DNA from: Mycobacterium sp. SMC-8
GTDB taxonomy: Bacteria > Actinomycetota > Actinomycetes > Mycobacteriales > Mycobacteriaceae
Assembly: GCF_025263565.1 (NCBI RefSeq)
Contig: NZ_CP079865.1
Location: 4,154,001 to 4,218,000 of the forward strand
Direction of reading: 5' to 3'
Length of the DNA stretch: 64,000 bases
Part shown: positions 1-8,641 of the stretch, piece by piece
Layout of the letters: each line of letters opens with the position of its first letter
Position numbering within the stretch: the stretch's first letter is position 1
Program-made: the position numbers and the translations under genes
Notes under the pieces: model-generated
Databases searched by the model: none
Told to the model about the DNA's origin: nothing
The model's input: only the letters and a program-made list of their open reading frames with translations

Positions 1-2
1 CA

Positions 3-113
3 CTCAAGCTCCCGTTGCGCGACACCACGGTGATCGACAAGAACCGGGTGAAGGAGCGCCAGAATCGGCTGCGTGGACGAAAGCTGCGCCGCTCCCGAGG
101 CCGACAGGGCTGA
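3..113 (+). CDS. 3' end of an upstream gene, product unknown
   Basis: An open frame enters from the left edge and stops at TGA 111-113. The visible 36 residues end in a strongly basic tail (RNRLRGRKLRRSRGRQG type composition). This could be the cytoplasmic end of a membrane protein or a nucleic-acid-binding tail, but there is no domain to judge from. The frame is in use as far as the edge and the codons are GC-rich at third positions, so it is probably real coding sequence. Product not recognised. Confidence 0.45.
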   Translation, partial: LKLPLRDTTVIDKNRVKERQNRLRGRKLRRSRGRQG

Positions 114-152
114 GCCGTTTGTCCGATGAAAATGCCGGGTACGGAGCGGGGC

Positions 153-329
153 ATGAGCGTGGTGCGTCGTGGTCGTTCCTTCATCCGTCGCGGAGCGAAG
201 GTGCAGCGCAGGGTGGCGCTGGTCCAACTCCTGTTCTGGCCGGTGCTGGTTGGTAGCGGCCTGGCCGCCGGCGCGACCGACCTGGCATTGCGGCGGCACC
301 GCACCGCGACCACACCCACAGCCGCATAG
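153..329 (+). CDS. small basic membrane-anchored protein, hypothetical
   Basis: A 58-residue frame follows the preceding stop by about 40 bases. I chose ATG 153 because GGAG at 143-146 lies 6 bases upstream; ATG 126, nine codons earlier, has no visible ribosome-binding site. The protein has an Arg-rich N-terminus, then one hydrophobic stretch (VALVQLLFWPVLVGSGLAA) and a basic tail, so it would be a single-pass membrane peptide with a basic cytoplasmic side. No family recognised. It could also be a chance frame. The next 126 bases up to the LuxR gene hold nothing I can name. Confidence 0.4.
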   Translation: MSVVRRGRSFIRRGAKVQRRVALVQLLFWPVLVGSGLAAGATDLALRRHRTATTPTAA

Positions 330-455
330 ATCGCGCCTCCCGGTGCAACGGCACCGCGTCGACCTCGACGTGTCGGCAACCTGTGTGACACGGCGGTCCG
401 CGATGGGTTGTCCTAACATCCGACGCCCTGCCACCTGCTGCTTTAGGCTGTCGGC

Positions 456-3071
456 ATGCGGTTGGGGTGGCCGTTGGTGGGTCGCGGACGGGAGACGCGG
501 CTCGTCGAGGCGGCGCTGTCGAGCCCCGACACCGCGGGCGTGGTGATCTCCGGACACGCCGGGGTCGGGAAGAGTCGGATCGCCGCGGCGGCACTGGATG
601 AGGCGGCCACACGGGGGAAGGACGTGCGTTGGATCGCCGGATCCTCGGCGGCCCGCGGCGTTCCGCTGGGCGCGATGGCATCCTGGGCGGACCCGGCGGA
701 CACCCATGCGCTGCAATCGGTGTGCGGGGTGATCGAACGGCTGACTGCGGCAACGCAACCCGTCGTGGTGGGTGTCGACGATGCGCATCAGCTCGACGAC
801 ATGTCGATCTTCGTGCTTCATCAAATAGTCCAGCGGCGCACCGGGAAGCTGGTTGTGACCCTGCGGTCGGGGGAAACCGTTCCCGGCGGACTGGCCGAGC
901 TGTGGAAGCTCGGGGATTTCGAATGGCTCGAACTCGGCCCGCTGTCCCGGGAGGACACCGGGGCCCTGCTGGCGGTGAGTCTCGGCCGGTCGGTCGACCC
1001 GGACTCCGTCAGCCGCCTGCACCAACTGACCGGCGGCAACGTGCTCTATCTGCGCCACATCGTCGAGCACGAGGTGGCGCAGGGCCGGCTCGCGCAGCGG
1101 CACGACCACTGGCGGTGGAACGGCGAACCGTCTGTACCGCCCACCCTCGTCGAGCTCATCGAGTCCCGCATCGGGTCGCTGCGGCCCGAGGTCGCCACGG
1201 TGATCGAGGTGCTCTCCGTCGGCGAGCCTCTGGAACTTGCTGCGCTGCAACGGATCACCGACCCCGAGGTGGTTGAAGAGGCTGACGTTCTCGGGTTGAT
1301 CAGCCTGGACCAGACGGGCCCCCGGACCGAGGTCCGGGTGGCCCACCCGCTCTACGGGGAGGTGCGGCGAAACCGCGCCGCACCGACCCGCCTGCGGCGG
1401 CTGCGCGGACTCGTGGCCGCCGAACTGGCCGCCGGGGCCGACCGCGACGACGTTCGTGTACTCGTGCGCCGCGCGGCGCTGACCGTCGAGTCCGATCTCG
1501 ACATCGACGCCGATCTGCTCTGTCGCGCGGCGCAGGGGGCGGTGTGCCTGGCCGATCTGCCGCTTGCCGAGCGGCTTGCCGAGGCCGCGATGTACGCCGG
1601 TGCGACGTCAGAGGCGCAGTTCATCCGGGCGCACGCGCTGTCCTGGCTGGGCCGCGGCGAGGTGGCCGAAGAAGTGCTCACCGAGGTCGACACCACCGCG
1701 CTGAGCGAAGACGATTTCGCGCGGTACACCTTCTTCCGGGCCAGCAACATGTTGTGGGCTCTCGCCCAGCCGGCACGCGCACAGGAGATCATCGCGGCCG
1801 CGGCACATCTGACGTCCGCACGGGCACGGCGCAACGTCGACGCGGTTCGCGCGGTGCATGCTTTCGCCACCGACCGCCCGGGAGAGGCACTGGCCGCCGC
1901 CCGCGACCTCACGTTGCAGGATCTGCCGCCCGTGGTCGGCGGGGAAGTGGCGTGGGTGCTGGCCAACATCTACGGCGACGCCGGGCGCACGGCGGAGGCG
2001 GAAGCCGTCGCCGCCGCGGGCTATGCGATCGTACGCAGTTCCGATGCACCTCAGTTGCAGTGCAACATCGCCGACGCGCACGTCGGTGCGCTACTGCTGG
2101 CCGGACAGGTCCGGTCGGCCGAGGCGGTCGCGGATCGGGAGCGCCGGCAGGCCGCCGACCTTCCCGGCGCCGCCCAACTCCTCGGAACGGCCATCGCGGG
2201 TCGGGCGGCGCTCGGGGCGGGCCGGCTGGCCGACGCGCGGTCGATGCTGGGCCGGGCCGCGACACTGCTGTCGGCGTCTGGTCATGACACCGGGTGGGCC
2301 TACCGCTACCGGATCCCGTACGTGACCGCACTCGCGGCGTCAGGTGAAATCGCCGAAGCCGCAGCCCTTCTGGAGTTGCTGCAAAGTCAACACCGTCCGT
2401 TTCGGTCGCTGAGCAAGGAGACGGCGACGGCGCGTGCGTGGGTGGCGGCCGGGCAGGGCGCGGTCAGTGAGGCGATCGACATCCTGCTGCGTGCGGCACA
2501 GAGCGCCGCCGCGGACGAGCTGTTCGCCGCGGAGGTGGAATGCCGGCAACTCGCGACCCAGTTCGGTGACAGGTCCTGCGGCCCGCGGCTGAGTGAGCTG
2601 ACCACGATCGTGGAGGGACCCCGCGTCCGGGTGGCCGCCCGGTTCGCCGCAGCGCTCGAGGCCGCAGACGCGGGGGAGCTGGCGGCCGTCTCCGACGCTT
2701 TCGAGGAGCTGGGTGACCGCATCGCCGCGGTGGACGCGGCCGCGCATGCCACGGTCGTCTACCGGCGGGCGGGTCTGCGCGGGTCCGCCCTCGGCTGCGC
2801 GACGCGCGCCGAAGCGCTGGCCACAGAGGGCGGAGGAGTGCGCACCCCGGCATTGCTTGCGGCGGGTTCAGATCTTCCGGTGACCGACCGCGAACGTGAG
2901 GTGATCGCTCTGCTGGGGCTCGGGCTGTCCAACCGCGACATCGCCGAGCGTCTGGTGCTCTCCGTCCGAACCGTCGAGGGCCACATCTACAAGGCGATGA
3001 CGAAGACCGGCGTCAACAGCCGCGAAGAACTCGCCTCACTCCTCAAACCCCGTCGACGAGACGGCGCCTAG
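456..3071 (+). CDS. LuxR-family transcriptional regulator with N-terminal AAA ATPase (LAL-like)
   Basis: An 871-residue regulator of the large ATP-binding LuxR class. Residues 33-40 form a Walker A motif (GHAGVGKS) and a Walker B-like GVDDAH lies near residue 106. A long alanine-rich helical middle (about 280-790), probably TPR-like, follows. The C-terminal 60 residues are a LuxR/GerE helix-turn-helix, beginning LPVTDREREVIALL and containing LSNRDIAERLVLSVRTVEGH. Such proteins bind ATP and an inducer and activate nearby or distant operons. It is followed 16 bases later by a convergent acyltransferase gene, so its target is not obvious from context. The ATG start fits the N-terminal LVGRGRE motif usual in this class. 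Confidence 0.85.
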   Translation: MRLGWPLVGRGRETRLVEAALSSPDTAGVVISGHAGVGKSRIAAAALDEAATRGKDVRWIAGSSAARGVPLGAMASWADPADTHALQSVCGVIERLTAATQPVVVGVDDAHQLDDMSIFVLHQIVQRRTGKLVVTLRSGETVPGGLAELWKLGDFEWLELGPLSREDTGALLAVSLGRSVDPDSVSRLHQLTGGNVLYLRHIVEHEVAQGRLAQRHDHWRWNGEPSVPPTLVELIESRIGSLRPEVATVIEVLSVGEPLELAALQRITDPEVVEEADVLGLISLDQTGPRTEVRVAHPLYGEVRRNRAAPTRLRRLRGLVAAELAAGADRDDVRVLVRRAALTVESDLDIDADLLCRAAQGAVCLADLPLAERLAEAAMYAGATSEAQFIRAHALSWLGRGEVAEEVLTEVDTTALSEDDFARYTFFRASNMLWALAQPARAQEIIAAAAHLTSARARRNVDAVRAVHAFATDRPGEALAAARDLTLQDLPPVVGGEVAWVLANIYGDAGRTAEAEAVAAAGYAIVRSSDAPQLQCNIADAHVGALLLAGQVRSAEAVADRERRQAADLPGAAQLLGTAIAGRAALGAGRLADARSMLGRAATLLSASGHDTGWAYRYRIPYVTALAASGEIAEAAALLELLQSQHRPFRSLSKETATARAWVAAGQGAVSEAIDILLRAAQSAAADELFAAEVECRQLATQFGDRSCGPRLSELTTIVEGPRVRVAARFAAALEAADAGELAAVSDAFEELGDRIAAVDAAAHATVVYRRAGLRGSALGCATRAEALATEGGGVRTPALLAAGSDLPVTDREREVIALLGLGLSNRDIAERLVLSVRTVEGHIYKAMTKTGVNSREELASLLKPRRRDGA

Positions 3072-3087
3072 CCCATCGTCGCCGCGG

Positions 3088-5202
3088 TCACCACCACCCG
3101 GTGGCCGCGGCGATCTGACTGCCCAGTTCGTCGGCCATCGTGCGCATGTAGGTCGCGGACACGTGGTGAGAGTCGTGGTACACCAGCACATTTCCCTCGC
3201 TGGCCCGGCAGTCCGTGGCATCGCAGATGGCGTCGCTGAGGTCCAGCGGGTTCAGCAGCGGATACTGCGCGGTGTAGGCCAGCGTCGGGTTGACTTCCGA
3301 GAGCGCCCAGGACCGCTTCACCCCGCAGCTGACCGAGTCGCCGCCGCGGGCCAGGCAATCCGCGGGGTCGAACAGGCGCCCGTTCTGGATCAGCCACGGG
3401 GTGTCGCGCATCCCGAGCATGCTGATCTCGTTGGCGGCGAACGTGTCCCAGATGCCGAGGTAACCCTCGGGCACGATGTCGCCCGGGCCGTCGGTGTTCG
3501 GCCGGGTGGTGGTGGTGAACACGTAATCCGGTCGATCGGTGACGAGTCTGTTCATCACCTCCTGGTTCCACAGGTGACACTGCGGATACGGGTTGTCCGA
3601 GATGGCGATCGTCGGTACGAGTTCCGTGGTGAGCGGACAGCCCATCTTCAGATAGGTGACCACCTGGAAGCCATGGCGCCGGCCCAGCATGTCGAGTGCG
3701 GTGACCCAGTGCTCGGCGTGCGAGCCCCCCGCCAGTGCGATGGTGCGGACGGCGTCCGGGTCGCCGTAGATGCAGTTGATGACGTCGGGGGTGAGGAAGT
3801 CGCTGATACAGCCGTCGCGGGTGGTCTCGGGAAGGTCGTCCCTGGCCTCCAGGACCGTCGGGCGCATCGGAAGCTCCGGCACCCGCACCCGGCTGGTCAG
3901 CGCCCGCGCTCCGGGGTAGTCCCGCTCGGGCAGCAGCGCGAGTTCGTGGCCATTGGCGCGCTGCAGGACGACGTGCTCGCGCCAGCTGAACGATGTCACG
4001 GTCAGCGCCACGGCCAGCAGTGCCACCGCCGAGCCGAGCGCGACGGTGGGACGCCGCCCCCAGCCCCACACCTGCCGCACCGGGTGGGCCTCGGCCGGCC
4101 CGGCATCCGGGTAGCGCAGCGGGTTCTCGATGAACCGATGGGTCGCATACGCCAGCAGCAGCGACACGGCCAGCACGCCGAGCCCGTCGAGGATGCCCGC
4201 GGTCGGCCGCCCGGTGTGCACCAGCCAGAAGATCAGCAGCGGCCAGTGCCAGAGATACAGCGAGTACGCCACGGCGCCGAGCCAGATCAGTGGACGGGTC
4301 GAGAGCAGCCGCAGCGGTGCCGCGACGCCGGCCGGACGGCCCGCCCCCGCGGCGATCACCAGCAGGGTCGCCGCGACCGGCACCAGCGCCCACGGCCCGG
4401 GGAACAGGGCGGCCCCGTCGAGCCAGATGCCGCAGGACACGATCAACCCGATCCCGGTCGCGGCGGCGGCCGCGCGCAGCCACATGGGCATCCGCAGCCC
4501 GGCCAGCAGCAGCGCGGCCATCACGCCGGCCAGAAGCTCCCAGGCTCGCGCGAAGCTGTCGTAGTACGCCGCGGCGGGGTTCTCAGCCTGCGCGACGATC
4601 GCGTACACGAACGACGCGACGATCAACGCGCCGAGCACGACGGCGAGCGCACCCTTGCGCCGGTGGGCGGCCAGCGGACGTACCAGCCACGTCAGCACCG
4701 TCACCACTGCGAGCAACGCCAGATAGAACTGGCCCTGCACGGACATCGACCAGAGGTGCTGCAGCGGACTGACCGCTTCACCTGCACGGGTGTAGTCCGA
4801 CGCGGTTCCGGCCAGATACCAGTTCTGGTAGTAGCCGAGGCTGGCCAGGCTCTGGTCGGCGAAGGACTCCCACCGTGTCTGCGGCTGAAGTGTCACCGTC
4901 AGCAATGCTGCGCCGCCGAGTACCACGACCAGCGCCGGCAGCAGTCGGCGTGCCAGGCGCCGCACCACGGGCAGCGGGTCGGCCGACGCCGCCGGTTTCA
5001 GCGCGCGGCGCAACACCATCGCGCCGAAGAAATAGCCCGAAAGCACCAGGAAGACGTCGACGCCTCCGGACACCCGCCCGAACCAGACGTGGAACACGGC
5101 GACCAGAGCGATCGCCAGACCCCGAAGGCCGTCGAGATCGGCGCGGCGGGTGTTCTCGGGTGCCTGCGCCGGCCCGCGCCACCTGCCCGACAAGTTCACC
5201 AC
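3088..5202 (-). CDS. acyltransferase 3 family membrane protein with C-terminal SGNH domain (OafA-like)
   Basis: This 704-residue protein has two parts. Residues about 20-390 are an acyltransferase-3 membrane domain: an opening motif LDGLRGLAIALVAVFHVWF, the conserved GGVDVFLVLSGYFF, then around ten hydrophobic helices. Residues about 450-704 are an extracytoplasmic SGNH hydrolase-like domain with the serine block LAGGSHAEHW near residue 490 and the Asp/His block YHDSHHVSATY near 679. Proteins of this layout O-acetylate cell-wall or capsular sugars: the membrane part brings the acyl group across and the SGNH part transfers it. The start is GTG. The gene is convergent with the LuxR gene and its specific acceptor is unknown. 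Confidence 0.85.
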   Translation of the reverse strand: MVNLSGRWRGPAQAPENTRRADLDGLRGLAIALVAVFHVWFGRVSGGVDVFLVLSGYFFGAMVLRRALKPAASADPLPVVRRLARRLLPALVVVLGGAALLTVTLQPQTRWESFADQSLASLGYYQNWYLAGTASDYTRAGEAVSPLQHLWSMSVQGQFYLALLAVVTVLTWLVRPLAAHRRKGALAVVLGALIVASFVYAIVAQAENPAAAYYDSFARAWELLAGVMAALLLAGLRMPMWLRAAAAATGIGLIVSCGIWLDGAALFPGPWALVPVAATLLVIAAGAGRPAGVAAPLRLLSTRPLIWLGAVAYSLYLWHWPLLIFWLVHTGRPTAGILDGLGVLAVSLLLAYATHRFIENPLRYPDAGPAEAHPVRQVWGWGRRPTVALGSAVALLAVALTVTSFSWREHVVLQRANGHELALLPERDYPGARALTSRVRVPELPMRPTVLEARDDLPETTRDGCISDFLTPDVINCIYGDPDAVRTIALAGGSHAEHWVTALDMLGRRHGFQVVTYLKMGCPLTTELVPTIAISDNPYPQCHLWNQEVMNRLVTDRPDYVFTTTTRPNTDGPGDIVPEGYLGIWDTFAANEISMLGMRDTPWLIQNGRLFDPADCLARGGDSVSCGVKRSWALSEVNPTLAYTAQYPLLNPLDLSDAICDATDCRASEGNVLVYHDSHHVSATYMRTMADELGSQIAAATGWW

Positions 5203-5265
5203 CTAGATCACGAACACGGCCTTCACGTCCAGCCGGTGCAGCCGCCGGCCGACGTCGCCAGTAAT

Positions 5266-5436
5266 TTAGCCGATGTCCCGGCCTACCTGCTCATGCGGCG
5301 CAACGGTGAACCGCAGTCCTTGGTCGGTCTCCTCAGGGTCCACTCGGGTCTCGCGACCGCACTCCGGGCACGTCGCAGCGGTCGCGGGCGGCGGATCGCC
5401 GGGCAGTTCGCGGCCGGATCCTGGACACATCTGCAT
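5266..5436 (-). CDS. 56-residue CxxC mini-protein
   Basis: A short frame between the acyltransferase and modC on the minus strand. ATG 5436 is preceded by AGGAGAAG a few bases upstream; a second ATG lies at 5430. The peptide opens MQMCPGSGRELPG, has a CPECGRETRVDP zinc-ribbon-like knuckle at about residues 23-34, and then an acidic stretch followed by FTVAPHEQ. With Cys4 this gives three cysteines, which could bind zinc alone or as a dimer. I do not recognise a named family, although short actinobacterial proteins opening CPGSG are common. The strong RBS and non-random motif support a real gene. Confidence 0.6.
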   Translation of the reverse strand: MQMCPGSGRELPGDPPPATAATCPECGRETRVDPEETDQGLRFTVAPHEQVGRDIG

Positions 5437-5493
5437 TGCTTCTCCTGGTCGATGTCGGTGTTCCCGAGCCTGATACCCGCCCGGTGCCGCGGT

Positions 5494-6573
5494 CTACCCC
5501 GCCAACGCCGGGTGCAATTGCACCTCGCGTGCCTTCACCACGAAGTACACCGTCTGCCCGGGCGCCAGATCCAGTTCGGCCGCCGCGGCCACAGTGATGT
5601 CGGCGGCCAGACCGGTCGCGCCGTCGGGCTGATCGACGCCACGCACACGCACCCCCGCGCCGTGCACATCGACTTCGGCGAGCGTCACCTCGATCACGTT
5701 GCGCGGGCTGCCGTGCGGAGGATCGAGATGCACCGCCACGGCATCGGGCCGGAACAGTGCGACAGCGGCCGCGCCGGCACCGACGTCACCGGTCCCGCGG
5801 AGCACGGTGTTCCACGGCGTGCGCAGGACACCGGGCTCGGCGGCGGTCCCGGCGACGAGGTTCACCCCGGCGATCCGGGCGGCGAAGTCGCTGCGCGGCG
5901 CGGCCAGCACGTCGCGCACCGGCCCGCTCTCGACGAGGCGGCCATTGTCGAGCACCGCGACTCTGTCGGCGACGGCCAACGCGTCGAACAGGTCGTGGGT
6001 GACGATGATCGCCGTCCGGCCGGTGTCGCGCAGTACCTCGCGCAGCAGCCGGCGCAGCGCGGGTGCAGCGGCGACGTCGAGGGCCGCCATCGGCTCGTCG
6101 AGCAGCAGCAGCTGCGGTTCGGCGGCCAGCGCGCGGGCCAGCGCGACCCGCTGCGCCTGACCGCCGGAGAGCTGCGCGGGCCGCCGGGTGGCCAGTTCGG
6201 TGGCGCCGACGGCGTCCAACCATCGGCGGGCCGTGCTGGCTGCGGCCTTCCGGGACTGCCCGGCGCACCGCGGGGCGTAGGCGACGTTGCGTTCGGCGGT
6301 CATGTGCGGGAAGAGCAGCGCCTGCTGGTTCAGCATCGCGACGCGCCGGGCGTGTGCCGGCGCGAACGTCCCCGTAGCGGTGTCGGTGACCACCGCGGCG
6401 CCCAGCTCGATCCGCCCGGCGTCGGGACGGATCAGGCCGGCGATCAGGTGCAGCAGCGTGGACTTCCCGGCGCCGTTGGGCCCGAGCACCGCCATCACCT
6501 CGCCGTCGTCGAGGGACATCGCCAGATCGATGCCGCGCTGATCCAGCCGGGCATGCACCCGCAGCCGGCTCAC
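5494..6573 (-). CDS. modC: molybdate ABC transporter ATP-binding protein
   Basis: A 359-residue ATPase that powers molybdate import. It has Walker A GPNGAGKS at 31-38, signature [16 protein letters not shown], Walker [13 protein letters not shown], and the H-loop in [12 protein letters not shown]-terminal TOBE/MOP-type segment (last 130 residues) is typical of ModC and binds oxyanion. GTG 6573 is chosen because it overlaps the modB stop in GTGA, giving translational coupling; the open frame continues upstream through modB only as a shadow. It is the last gene of a regulator-modA-modB-modC operon. Confidence 0.9.
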   Translation of the reverse strand: MSRLRVHARLDQRGIDLAMSLDDGEVMAVLGPNGAGKSTLLHLIAGLIRPDAGRIELGAAVVTDTATGTFAPAHARRVAMLNQQALLFPHMTAERNVAYAPRCAGQSRKAAASTARRWLDAVGATELATRRPAQLSGGQAQRVALARALAAEPQLLLLDEPMAALDVAAAPALRRLLREVLRDTGRTAIIVTHDLFDALAVADRVAVLDNGRLVESGPVRDVLAAPRSDFAARIAGVNLVAGTAAEPGVLRTPWNTVLRGTGDVGAGAAAVALFRPDAVAVHLDPPHGSPRNVIEVTLAEVDVHGAGVRVRGVDQPDGATGLAADITVAAAAELDLAPGQTVYFVVKAREVQLHPALAG

Positions 6574-7382
6574 AACGGCCCCGCCAAACGGCGGCCGGCC
6601 GACGCGATCACGATCGCGGCGGCGACAACGATCAGCAGCAGCGACAACGCCACGGCGGCATCGGCGTCGGTTTCGCGTTGCAGATAGATCTCCAACGGAA
6701 GCGTCCTGGTGACCCCCTCCAGCGACCCGGCGAAGGTGAGCGTCGCGCCGAACTCCCCGAGAGAACGGGCGAAGGCCAGCACGGCGCCCGACATCAGGCC
6801 GGGCAGCACCAGCGGCAGCGTGACCGTGCGCAGCACGGTGGCCGGCCGCGCGCCGAGGGTGGCGGCGATCTGCTCGTAGTCCGACCCCGCCGAGCGCAGC
6901 GCGCCTTCCAGGCTGACCACCAAGAACGGCAACGACACGAACGACTGGGCCAGCACCACCGCGGTGGTGGAGAACGCGATGCGCAGCCCCATCATGTCGA
7001 GATACTGGCCGAGCAGCCCCTGTCTGCCGAAGGTGTACAACAGCGCGATGCCGCCGACCACCGGGGGCAGCACCAGGGGGAGCAGCACCAGCGCCCGCAG
7101 CACGGACCGGCCGGGGAATCGGCCGCGGGCCAGCACCAGCGCCATCGGCACGCCCACGAGCACACACACCGCGGTGCTGGCGGTCGCGGTCTGCAGGCTG
7201 AGAAGTAGTGCGGCGCGCGACGAGTCGGAGGTGATCAACGGCACGAATCTGGGCCAGTCGATACGGAGCAGCACCGCCGCGAGCGGCAGGATGACCAACA
7301 GCGCACCGACCGTTGCGGGGACAATGACCCAGCGCGGCAACCCGACCTCGATCCGACCACCCGGGCGGCGGCGCGCAGTCAT
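6570..7382 (-). CDS. modB: molybdate ABC transporter permease
   Basis: A 270-residue inner-membrane permease with about five to six hydrophobic helices. The ABC-permease EAA-like loop reads [21 protein letters not shown], coupling to the ModC ATPase. It starts at ATG 7382, overlapping the modA stop by ATGA, and its own stop overlaps the modC GTG. Length and motif match ModB/CysW-type permeases. Neighbouring molybdate-specific ModA and a MOP-domain regulator make molybdate (or tungstate) rather than sulfate the likely substrate. Confidence 0.9.
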   Translation of the reverse strand: MTARRRPGGRIEVGLPRWVIVPATVGALLVILPLAAVLLRIDWPRFVPLITSDSSRAALLLSLQTATASTAVCVLVGVPMALVLARGRFPGRSVLRALVLLPLVLPPVVGGIALLYTFGRQGLLGQYLDMMGLRIAFSTTAVVLAQSFVSLPFLVVSLEGALRSAGSDYEQIAATLGARPATVLRTVTLPLVLPGLMSGAVLAFARSLGEFGATLTFAGSLEGVTRTLPLEIYLQRETDADAAVALSLLLIVVAAAIVIASAGRRLAGPL

Positions 7383-8131
7383 GGCGCCCCGAAGCCGGCC
7401 GCCGCCAGCACCTCTCGTCCCTGCGGCCCGGTGATCAACTCGACGAACTGCCGCGCAGCCTCGGGATTCGACGAATCTGCCAGCACCGCAACGGGATAGG
7501 TGTTGACGGCGCTGCCGGCTTCGGCGAACGGTACGGCGGTGACCGCGTCGCCGGCCGCGGCGGCGTCGGTGACGTAGACCAGGCCGGCGTCGGCCTGACC
7601 GGAGGTGACCTTGCCGAGCACGTCGGTGACGGCGGACTCCTCGCTCACCGGAGTCAGCGTCACATCGGTGGCGTCCTCCACCTTCCGCGTCGCCGCACCG
7701 CACGGCACCTGGGGCGCACACACCACGACCTGAAGTCCCGGCCGGGTGAGGTCGGCGAAAGAGGTGATCCGATGCGGATTTCCGGGTGAGGTCACGATGG
7801 TCAACGTGTTCGACGCGAACTGCGCCGGCGCTCCCGCGACCAGACCCGCCTCGACGGCCTTGGTCATGTTGGCGGTGTCGGCGGACGCGAACACATCGCC
7901 CGGAGCGCCCTGGGCGAGTTGAGCGACGAGATCCGACGAACCCGCGAAATTGAACGTGACCACCGTTGCGGGATGGTCGTGTTCGAACCGTGTCCCGAGT
8001 TCGGTGAACGTGGATTCCAGCGATGCGGCGGCGAACACCGTCAGGGTGGCTTGCGGGTCGTGGTGCGGCCAGGCACACCCCGCCGTCATCACGGCCAGGC
8101 CGCACAGCACAACGGCGGCAACGGCTTTCAT
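7379..8131 (-). CDS. modA: molybdate-binding lipoprotein of ABC transporter
   Basis: A 250-residue substrate-binding protein. The signal peptide ends in a lipobox VMTAGC with Cys19, so it should be anchored to the outer face of the membrane. The mature part starts [17 protein letters not shown], the hallmark of ModA, and continues with [26 protein letters not shown] and VYVTDA, the oxyanion pocket segments. Start ATG 8131 overlaps the stop of the upstream regulator (ATGA). It captures molybdate needed for molybdenum cofactor enzymes. Confidence 0.92.
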   Translation of the reverse strand: MKAVAAVVLCGLAVMTAGCAWPHHDPQATLTVFAAASLESTFTELGTRFEHDHPATVVTFNFAGSSDLVAQLAQGAPGDVFASADTANMTKAVEAGLVAGAPAQFASNTLTIVTSPGNPHRITSFADLTRPGLQVVVCAPQVPCGAATRKVEDATDVTLTPVSEESAVTDVLGKVTSGQADAGLVYVTDAAAAGDAVTAVPFAEAGSAVNTYPVAVLADSSNPEAARQFVELITGPQGREVLAAAGFGAP

Positions 8132-8529
8132 GGCACCTCGGCCGTCTCGACGATGACGGTGGTCGCCTTGACCACGGCGACGGCCACGACGCCGGGCTCG
8201 AGTCCGAGCTGGCGCGCGGACTCGGTGCTCATCAGTGACACCACCGTGAACGGGCCGCACTGCATCTGTACTTCGCTCATCACCTGATCGGCGGTCACCT
8301 TCGTGACCAGCCCGACGAACCGGTTGCGTGCCGAGCTACCCACGCCGAGCGGATCCGGCGGGGGAGAAGCGTGCTCGCGCGCGAACTCGGCGAGCGCCTT
8401 CCCGTCGACGGCTTTGCGGCCGGCGGCATCCTTGACCGCGGGCAGGCTGCCGCTGTCGATCCAGCGCCGCACGGTGTCGTCGCTGACGCCCAGCAGAGTG
8501 GCGGCATCCCGGATCCGGATGTTCGGCAT
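8128..8529 (-). CDS. molybdate-binding HTH regulator (excisionase-like HTH plus MOP domain)
   Basis: A 133-residue protein heading the molybdate operon. Residues about 4-45 are a MerR/excisionase-type helix-turn-helix ([20 protein letters not shown]). Residues about 65-133 are a MOP/TOBE domain ([20 protein letters not shown] ... [15 protein letters not shown]) that binds molybdate in Mop proteins and ModE. The likely role is molybdate-dependent control of this operon, or molybdate storage. It is preceded by GGAGGG about 5 bases before ATG 8529. It overlaps modA by 4 bases. Regulation of its own promoter is inference. Confidence 0.8.
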   Translation of the reverse strand: MPNIRIRDAATLLGVSDDTVRRWIDSGSLPAVKDAAGRKAVDGKALAEFAREHASPPPDPLGVGSSARNRFVGLVTKVTADQVMSEVQMQCGPFTVVSLMSTESARQLGLEPGVVAVAVVKATTVIVETAEVP

Positions 8530-8571
8530 GAACCCTCCCGAGGCGTCAGCTATCCGTGTATGCGGGTCAAT

Positions 8572-8585
8572 GATGCCATTGCATC
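8572..8585. promoter_or_regulatory. short palindrome upstream of the molybdate operon
   Basis: GATGC - CATT - GCATC, a perfect 5-base inverted repeat centred about 50 bases before the start codon of the molybdate regulator gene. A TTGACC hexamer (minus strand, 8570-8565) lies just downstream and could be a -35 element, though I see no good -10 at 17 bases. It may be an operator for the HTH-MOP regulator. Weak by itself. Confidence 0.3.
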
Positions 8586-8641
8586 CGCTTCTGCGGATTC
8601 GTGGGGTCGGGAGTGTCGCGCTGCGCCAGGTGTCGTGACCG

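Noticed and set aside
3163..6687. A 1174-codon plus-strand frame running across the acyltransferase and modC genes
   Set aside because: It crosses several well-supported minus-strand genes, has a His/Arg/Gly-rich shadow composition and shows no domain.
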